Part shown: piece by piece, positions 1 through 5,158 of the stretch
How the letters are laid out: each line of letters starts with the position of its first letter
Numbering within the stretch: the stretch's first letter is position 1
Assembly (NCBI GenBank): GCA_046542305.1
Contig: JBKHBQ010000213.1
Span: forward strand, 1 to 6,788
DNA from: JBKHBQ01 sp046542305
Lineage (GTDB): Bacteria; Bacteroidota; Bacteroidia; Bacteroidales; 4484-276
Direction of reading: 5' to 3'
DNA: 6,788 nt
Notes under the pieces: generated by a model
Told to the model about the DNA's origin: nothing
Databases searched by the model: none
Seen by the model: the letters and a program-made list of their open reading frames with translations, nothing else
Program-made: the position numbers and the translations under genes

Positions 1-358
1 CTTCCTTGCTGCTGATGTCGATCTTTACCGTGTCGGACAAATTTTCCACGATAAGTTGAGGTGCAGTTTCCACCGGGTTCCCATTCTGATCCTGTATCTG
101 TTTCAGGATGCCGGCTTCTGCAAAGGATTCCATCTGAACATCGAATACATACCTGAGCCTGATATCCAGGTCGCTGTAATCGATGGTGTCGGTGTCAAGA
201 TCCTTGATCAGTGTGACGGTAAAGTTGCTGCTGTCGTAAAATATTCCGAAGCCCGGCTTTACCTTGTCGATCTCTTCCCATTCGGTTTTGGTGCAGGATA
301 CAACGAGTAAAACTGCTGCGGCACATATTGCAAAAACGATGCTGATATATTTTTTCAT
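1..358 (-). CDS. Lipoprotein of unknown family, third gene of the SusC/SusD operon (3' end outside the window)
   Basis: The first 119 codons are visible and the frame stays open to the window edge. The N-terminus MKKYISIVFAICAAAVLLVVSC is a clear lipoprotein signal peptide: a basic start, a hydrophobic core and a lipobox LVVSC with the lipidated Cys at residue 22. The residues after it (TKTEWEEIDK) are charged, with Lys at +3 and acids following. This loosely resembles the Bacteroidota surface-export signal, so a surface location is plausible. The rest is hydrophilic with alternating strand-like stretches (FTVTLIKDL, DLDIRLRYVFDVQ) and no motif I recognise. Position directly after SusD is typical of accessory surface glycan-binding proteins (SusE/SusF-like role), but nothing in the sequence proves binding or an enzyme activity. 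The start is uncertain: an in-frame ATG at 379, overlapping the SusD stop as TAATG, would add MKKSNGI. I prefer 358 because the signal peptide is then of usual length. Confidence 0.8.
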   Translation of the reverse strand, partial: MKKYISIVFAICAAAVLLVVSCTKTEWEEIDKVKPGFGIFYDSSNFTVTLIKDLDTDTIDYSDLDIRLRYVFDVQMESFAEAGILKQIQDQNGNPVETAPQLIVENLSDTVKIDISSKE

Positions 359-378
359 GATTCCGTTGCTTTTCTTCA

Positions 379-1818
379 TTAATTCATCCACCATAATTTC
401 GAGTCGAGTGCGTCGCCGTTGTTCAACGTTTCGATGGCCTGCTGAAGGTTGGCGTTATTGGTCTGTTCCTCTGTGATCGGGTAAAGAAACCGCATGGGCA
501 CTACCTCCACAAATGCATTGGCTGCCGGTGTAAGTTCGGGCACGCCCGTTCGCCTGTATTCGGTCCAGGCTTCAAACCCGCGTCCGAACAGCGACACCCA
601 TTTCTGAACCAATACCCTGTCAAGGCCGGCATAACCGCCGCCCGACAGGATAAAGGATTCATAATCATCTTCGGAAAACCCCAGGTCGAGAAAATTGGCC
701 CTGACAGCTTCGTTGTAGTAATCCTCAGGGTCTCCGGCAATGAGTTGGCGGGCAGCAGCTTCGGCCAATAAAAACTGCACTTCCGAGTAGGTAAGAAAAA
801 CACCCGCCCGGGTTTTTCTTCCATAGTGAGTATTTACGCGAGAGTAGGTATCGATTTCGCCTGTTGAGGTTGCCATTCCGTTTTCCAGCCCTACATATTC
901 TCCATTTTCGTTGGGCATGGCATAAATGGTAAGCCGTGGGTCTTCGGTGGCCTGCAACTGGTCCACCAGTGTCTGGCTTACACGGTAACCGGCATCCGTG
1001 GCGTCCTCACTCAAAATGTCGTACAACGGGAAATAATTTACCGGTGTGGTGCCGGGATAATCGAATTTGGCATTGTCGTCATTCCCTTCTGGCAACGGAT
1101 TGTTGTTATCCGACACAAGTGCCTGCAATTCCGCCTTCACATCCTTTACCATCGAAATCCGCATCAGCATGCGCAGGCGAAGGCCGTTACAGAATTTTTG
1201 CCACTTTAACGCATCTGCGGAAAACATCACATCATAATCGGCTTTAATGTCAATTTTTGAAACACCGTTAAGCAGCGCATTGGCCGTTTCGAGCGTGTCG
1301 AGCAGGGCCAGATAGATCACTTCCTGCCCGTCGTATGCTGGTTTGTTAATCCCGTTTTCGGCCTGGAGCGACTGTTCGTAAGGAACCGGGCCGTAGGCGT
1401 CGGTAAGCAGCCCGAAACCATAAGCGTACATGATGGCCGAAACGGCACGCAGGCTGTTGTTTTTCGCTTCCGCGGAAAGCTTGTTCATCACCTTCAGATC
1501 CTGCAGGGGACCGGTAAGCATATTGTCCCACATGAACGACCTTGATTTTTCGAAATAGTACCTGCCCGGGTCAGGCCAGAGTGCGCTGGCCGTGAACTGC
1601 ACCCAGTCGGAAGCATAGGCGAAGCTTTCCATGTATCCGTTTTCGATGTTGGAAATGGACATGATTGAGCCGGGAAGCAGATAATCCGGTGGTACTTCCG
1701 TGATGGCATCCGGGTCTTTGTTGATCTCATCGAAATCCTTTTCACAGCCCTGGAAGAGCAAACCGGCAATGGCCAGTGCGGCAATAATCAAAAATATATT
1801 TTTGCGTGCGGTATTCAT
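379..1818 (-). CDS. SusD/RagB-family nutrient-binding outer-membrane lipoprotein (SusD-like_2 type)
   Basis: This 479-residue protein is the surface lid and substrate-capture subunit that pairs with the SusC transporter encoded 5 bases upstream. The signal peptide ends in LFQGC, placing the lipidated Cys at residue 25. It is followed by EKD, close to the surface-export signal of Bacteroidota lipoproteins. Family hallmarks appear in order: DFDEINKDPDA (28-38); an aromatic-rich segment at 70-98; LLTDAYGPVPYEQSL (137-151); PAYDGQEVIYLALLDTLETA (160-179); KWQKFCNGLRLRMLMRIS (205-222); the TPR-like helix TYSEVQFLLAEAAAR (343-357); QKWVSLFGRGFEAWTEYRR (405-423); and the C-terminal RFLYPITEEQ and DSKLWW. 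These patterns, with the ~480-residue length, fit the SusD-like_2 branch. The gene looks intact, with ATG start and TAA stop. Ligand specificity cannot be read from the sequence; by family knowledge, glycans are most likely. Confidence 0.96.
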   Translation of the reverse strand: MNTARKNIFLIIAALAIAGLLFQGCEKDFDEINKDPDAITEVPPDYLLPGSIMSISNIENGYMESFAYASDWVQFTASALWPDPGRYYFEKSRSFMWDNMLTGPLQDLKVMNKLSAEAKNNSLRAVSAIMYAYGFGLLTDAYGPVPYEQSLQAENGINKPAYDGQEVIYLALLDTLETANALLNGVSKIDIKADYDVMFSADALKWQKFCNGLRLRMLMRISMVKDVKAELQALVSDNNNPLPEGNDDNAKFDYPGTTPVNYFPLYDILSEDATDAGYRVSQTLVDQLQATEDPRLTIYAMPNENGEYVGLENGMATSTGEIDTYSRVNTHYGRKTRAGVFLTYSEVQFLLAEAAARQLIAGDPEDYYNEAVRANFLDLGFSEDDYESFILSGGGYAGLDRVLVQKWVSLFGRGFEAWTEYRRTGVPELTPAANAFVEVVPMRFLYPITEEQTNNANLQQAIETLNNGDALDSKLWWMN

Positions 1819-1823
1819 ATTGC

Positions 1824-4800
1824 TTAAATGTTGACGATCAGGTTAAAAGTAAATGTACGGGCAGAAGGCATATTGAAGATTTCAAAACCCATTTTGGATT
1901 TGTCGGCAGAGATGGAGGTTTCGGGATCCACGTGCGGGATCTTCGAATAAAGCAGTCCCAGATTACGGCCGACCAGTGCAAGCATGATGCGCTGACATTT
2001 TGCGCGTTCTGTCAGATGATCGGGAAGTTCGTATCCCAGCCTCAGTTCGCCAAGCTTCACATAGGAGGCATCGAAAATGCAGCTTTCGTGCAGTCCGTAG
2101 GCATTGTACCAGTAGCTGTAATCCGAGAACGGGACCGATACATCATTGGGTACATATACGGTTTCGCCGTCGATTTCCTGCTCGATCACCCCGTCGCCGA
2201 TGATGTTGCCCTGCCGGAGCGGAACATCCGTGGCTTCATCCAGTCCGTACTGGCGCATCCATTGTGTGGTTAACGAGAAGATCTCGCCGCCCATCTTGAT
2301 ATTGAACAGCGCCGAAAGACTTACATTTTTATACCGGAACTGCGTGGTAATGCTTCCGATCCAGTCGGGTGTGATGTTTCCGAGCACCATTTCCCTGTCA
2401 CCCTTTACAGGAAGTCCGTTCACGTGTACGATGTTTCCCTGGGAATCGCGTTTAAAGCTGTAGCCGATGATATTGCCGTATGGCGAACCCGGCTTGGCTT
2501 CCGTGCGGATGCCGGAGTATCCTGTGCCGATGGTCAGCGCGTCCACGCCGTCGGCCAGCGACACCACCTCGTTGATGTTGCGGGTATAGGTAAATCCGAG
2601 ATCCCACTGGAAATTCGACAGTTTTAGGGGAACTGTGTTTGGCGCAAGCTCGATGCCTTTGTTGGAAACCTCACCCACGTTTACATACCTGAAATTGTAC
2701 CCGGTGGAGGAGGAAACATTCACCGGGGTGATCTGGTCGAAGGAACTTCCGGTGTACAGTGCCATGTCGAGGTTCAGGCGGTAATCGAACAGGCGGATGT
2801 CGAAACCGATTTCGTACTGGTTGGTACGCGTGGGTTTCAGATTTGGATTTTTGAGCGTATTTTCCACGGAGGCTTCATAAATGCCGCCGATGCGGTCGAG
2901 GTTGTAAAACGATCGCTCGAGCTGGTATGCCCAGGTATCCGATCCCACCTGCGATGTATTTACCCTCATCTTTGCAAACGACATGAATTCAGGCAGGTCG
3001 AACATTTCGGAAGCCACCCAGCTTACAGATGCCGAAGGATAAAAATACGACCGGTTTTCGGGTGGAAGCGTACTCGACCAGTCGTTGCGGCCGGTCACCG
3101 TAAAATACAGCCCGTTGTTGAACGAGAAGTCCACGCTGCCGAACAGGCTGTTCATGCGGGTATGGTAAAACCCGTTGGAAGCCTGCTTTTCACCCACTGT
3201 GTTAGACATATTAAACACGCCTGAAATTTGAAGTTCAGGAGCGTAAAGGTTTCCGTATTCCATGACGTTGTCCCTGCGTTCGCCGCCGATAAAAGCATTG
3301 ATGCTGATTTTTTCGAACTGAGGGGTAAACACGAATTTGAAATTGCTGGTGGTGTTGTCGCGTGTGGTGGCATTGCGCCTGTAAAAGCCTTTGTAGCTGT
3401 AAATGCTGCCGTTCCAGTGGCGCACGCCGTCGTTGCTTTTCACCTGGTAAAGCTCCGAGATGATTTCCTTGCTGGTTTTGGCATCGAATTTAAGCCAGTC
3501 GGTAATTTTGATGTCGATGCCCACCACGCCGAAAATCCTGTAGTTGTCGAATTCGTTCTTCAGGTTGTCAAGGGTGAAAAACATGTTTGGATAATAATCG
3601 CTGGTAGCCATGGTATATCCCGGCGCCACCACCTGCGGGTTTTTACCGAGGTATTCTCCCGGCAGCGGTACGCCCTGTTCCAGCAGGCCCTGGTAATTTC
3701 GCAGGTCATCCACGTTGGTGCTCCGTGGCATAAACAGCGCGCCCTTTATCACGTTGAACGCATAATTGTTTCCGCTGAGGCGGTTGCCGCTCGTGGTGTT
3801 CGAATAAATGGCGCTGGTGGTTACCCTGATGTTTTTGTTAAGGTTAACACCCGCATTCAGCGAGAGCACATCCTTATTAAGATCAGTGCTGTAGAGCATC
3901 CCTTTTTCATTCACATTGTTGTAACCTACCCTGAACTGGTATTTTTCTGCTTCCGATTTGCTGAATGCAATGTTGTTGTTGAAAATAATACCTGTTTCGA
4001 AGAAATCGCGGAAGTTGTGTTCATACGACCGGAGTGGCAGCAGGACGGGCTTTCCGTTTTCTCCCAGCGGACTGTTCCATTGCACGGCCATATTTCCGGC
4101 GTCAAGCAGCGGACCCCAGGCGTAATAAGGTTCCTCTCCCGATTCCCAGAAATCCCAACTGTCGGGGTTGGTGCCCGGCCCGTATTTGTTCTGGAAAGAA
4201 GGCAGGCGCATCGGATCGAGCATCGAAACCGATCCTGAATATTCGATACCAAGACCCTTGGTTGCTTGTCCTGATTTTGTTTTAATCACAATAACGCCGT
4301 TGGCGCCCTGCGATCCGTAAAGCGCGGCCGCACCGGCGCCTTTCAGCACGGTTAGTTCTTCAATGTCTTCAGGATTGATATCGGCGATGCCATTGCCCCA
4401 GTCGATGTCGCCGGTTCCGGCACGAAGGGTATTGTTAACCGGGATGCCGTCGATCACGAACAGCGGCTGGTTGTCACTGGTCAGGTTTGAAGTGCCCCGG
4501 ATGAGAATGCTTGAAGATGCGCCCACGCCGCCCGAAGAGGAGGTAATGTTTACCCCTGCCACCTTTCCCGAAAGTGAGTTGATCAGATTGGTTTCCCTGG
4601 ATTCGCTGATGGCCTCGCTTTTTAGGTTGGTAGCCGAATAACCAAGTGATTTTGCCGACCTGGAAATGCCCAGCGCGGTGACGATCACTTCATCGAGAGC
4701 CACACCCGGAACCATCCGCACCTCTATAAATGAGATTCCAGCAACGTCAACATGCTGTGTTTCCATCCCCACATAAGAAAAGGTGAGCATCTTCTGATCA

Positions 4801-5006
4801 GCAGGAATCTGAATGGTGAACTTTCCGTCGATATCTGTTGTTACTCCCTGGCTTGTGCCCGTAATCACAATATTCACTCCGGGAATGGTCTCACCGGTCT
4901 GCTGATTGAAAACCACTCCGCTTACTTCACGCGTTTGTGCAAAACCTGACTGCGGAAAAAGCAATAACAAGAAAAGTGTAGCTGCAATGAATGCGTAGTT
5001 TTTCAT
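1824..5006 (-). CDS. SusC/RagA-family TonB-dependent outer-membrane transporter
   Basis: This 1060-residue protein imports the SusD-bound substrate across the outer membrane using TonB/ExbBD energy. Order of parts: a signal peptide ending near FAQ (residue 24); a carboxypeptidase-regulatory-like β-sandwich (about 27-100, with GETIPGVNIVITGT and DGKFTIQIP); a TonB-box-like DEVIVTALG (about 106-114); the plug (about 115-247) with the SusC signature IRGTSNLTSDNQPLFVIDG and LKGAGAAALYGSQGANGVIV; then a β-barrel to the end, including NDWSSTLPPENRSYFYPS, DASYVKLGELRLGYELP and DPETS. Length is normal for the family and the frame is unbroken. There is no N-terminal STN signalling domain, so sigma/anti-sigma signalling through this protein is unlikely. 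The frame can be extended two codons to a TTG at 5012. The ATG at 5006 is chosen because it gives a standard MKN signal-peptide start. The last residue is Ile rather than the usual Phe. SusD follows after 5 bases. Confidence 0.97.
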   Translation of the reverse strand: MKNYAFIAATLFLLLLFPQSGFAQTREVSGVVFNQQTGETIPGVNIVITGTSQGVTTDIDGKFTIQIPADQKMLTFSYVGMETQHVDVAGISFIEVRMVPGVALDEVIVTALGISRSAKSLGYSATNLKSEAISESRETNLINSLSGKVAGVNITSSSGGVGASSSILIRGTSNLTSDNQPLFVIDGIPVNNTLRAGTGDIDWGNGIADINPEDIEELTVLKGAGAAALYGSQGANGVIVIKTKSGQATKGLGIEYSGSVSMLDPMRLPSFQNKYGPGTNPDSWDFWESGEEPYYAWGPLLDAGNMAVQWNSPLGENGKPVLLPLRSYEHNFRDFFETGIIFNNNIAFSKSEAEKYQFRVGYNNVNEKGMLYSTDLNKDVLSLNAGVNLNKNIRVTTSAIYSNTTSGNRLSGNNYAFNVIKGALFMPRSTNVDDLRNYQGLLEQGVPLPGEYLGKNPQVVAPGYTMATSDYYPNMFFTLDNLKNEFDNYRIFGVVGIDIKITDWLKFDAKTSKEIISELYQVKSNDGVRHWNGSIYSYKGFYRRNATTRDNTTSNFKFVFTPQFEKISINAFIGGERRDNVMEYGNLYAPELQISGVFNMSNTVGEKQASNGFYHTRMNSLFGSVDFSFNNGLYFTVTGRNDWSSTLPPENRSYFYPSASVSWVASEMFDLPEFMSFAKMRVNTSQVGSDTWAYQLERSFYNLDRIGGIYEASVENTLKNPNLKPTRTNQYEIGFDIRLFDYRLNLDMALYTGSSFDQITPVNVSSSTGYNFRYVNVGEVSNKGIELAPNTVPLKLSNFQWDLGFTYTRNINEVVSLADGVDALTIGTGYSGIRTEAKPGSPYGNIIGYSFKRDSQGNIVHVNGLPVKGDREMVLGNITPDWIGSITTQFRYKNVSLSALFNIKMGGEIFSLTTQWMRQYGLDEATDVPLRQGNIIGDGVIEQEIDGETVYVPNDVSVPFSDYSYWYNAYGLHESCIFDASYVKLGELRLGYELPDHLTERAKCQRIMLALVGRNLGLLYSKIPHVDPETSISADKSKMGFEIFNMPSARTFTFNLIVNI

Positions 5007-5025
5007 ATTCAATTTTTTGTAAGTT

Positions 5026-5033
5026 CAAAACTA
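5026..5033 (-). promoter_or_regulatory. Candidate -7 promoter box (TAGTTTTG) of the SusC operon
   Basis: TAGTTTTG read on the minus strand matches the Bacteroidota primary-sigma -7 consensus TAnnTTTG at all fixed positions. It ends 19 bases before the SusC ATG, implying a leader of only about 12-16 bases. No TTTG -33 element is seen 19-21 bases further upstream, around 5053-5058, where the sequence reads GTTACAGG. A good -7 box with a poor -33 box fits a promoter that needs an activator. A single 8-mer match in AT-rich DNA could be chance. Confidence 0.5.
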
Positions 5034-5050
5034 TTTCCACATAGCGGAAA
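5034..5050 (-). repeat. Short inverted repeat TTTCCGC-TAT-GTGGAAA abutting the -7 box
   Basis: Read on the minus strand, arms TTTCCGC and GTGGAAA flank a 3-base TAT centre. Six of seven positions pair, and the seventh would be a G·U pair in RNA. It sits directly against the TAGTTTTG box, inside the promoter spacer. If that box is the promoter, this repeat is not in the transcript and would act as DNA, for example as an operator where bound protein blocks or shapes polymerase entry. Function is inferred from position only. Confidence 0.35.
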
Positions 5051-5055
5051 AGCCT

Positions 5056-5086
5056 GTAACATAATCTTAATAGAATTTAACAGAAT
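5056..5086 (-). repeat. Three helically phased copies of an ATTCTRTTAA motif upstream of the SusC promoter
   Basis: The minus strand reads ATTCTGTTAA (5086-5077), then directly ATTCTATTAA (5076-5067), then after one base ATTATGTTAC (5065-5056). Copies 1 and 2 differ at one base of ten; copy 3 matches copy 1 at eight of ten. The repeat period is 10-11 bp, so all copies face the same side of the helix. The block ends 22 bp upstream of the -7 box, where the missing -33 element should be. That suits an activator site contacting RNA polymerase, though AT-rich DNA can give such repeats by chance. Confidence 0.45.
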
Positions 5087-5088
5087 AA

Positions 5089-5107
5089 AAAAAATGTTGC
5101 ATTTTTT
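5089..5107 (-). repeat. Perfect 8-bp inverted repeat with 3-base loop; possible weak terminator or operator arm
   Basis: The minus strand reads AAAAAATG-CAA-CATTTTTT, a perfect 8-bp palindrome around a 3-base loop, followed by two more T residues. As RNA from the regulator gene it would form an A-U-rich hairpin ending in a U run, 52-70 bases after the stop codon at 5159. It could end that transcript weakly, but it lacks the GC-rich stem of a strong terminator. Its left arm is part of the second 12-bp direct repeat, so it could also be a symmetric protein-binding site. Confidence 0.4.
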
Positions 5108-5129
5108 CGGCAGGGGCTTGTATTTTTTC
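5097..5129 (-). repeat. Direct repeat pair GAAAAAATRCAA at 21-bp spacing, candidate AraC-type operator
   Basis: On the minus strand GAAAAAATACAA (5129-5118) and GAAAAAATGCAA (5108-5097) agree at 11 of 12 bases, and their starts are exactly 21 bp apart, two turns of B-DNA. Direct half-sites at this spacing are the classic arrangement for dimeric AraC-family proteins. The pair lies between the AraC-type regulator gene and the SusC promoter, about 64-96 bp upstream of the -7 box. Binding by the neighbouring regulator is inferred from context. The A-run lowers the information content. Confidence 0.5.
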
Positions 5130-5158
5130 AATTTCTTATCCGCCGAACAAGCTGTTGA

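Noticed and set aside
1806..2273. Plus-strand open frame of 155 codons across the SusC/SusD junction
   Set aside because: It is antisense to the conserved SusC C-terminus and the SusD start, and its translation resembles no known protein.
3228..4238. Long open frame (336 codons) on the plus strand opposite the SusC gene
   Set aside because: It lies wholly within a confidently identified SusC gene, its translation shows no family motif or signal peptide, and no promoter or ribosome binding site stands out. It looks like a by-product of codon bias on the other strand.
5007..5012. TTG at 5012 as the SusC start, giving two more residues
   Set aside because: The ATG at 5006 gives a standard signal-peptide start, and nothing favours the rare TTG codon six bases upstream.
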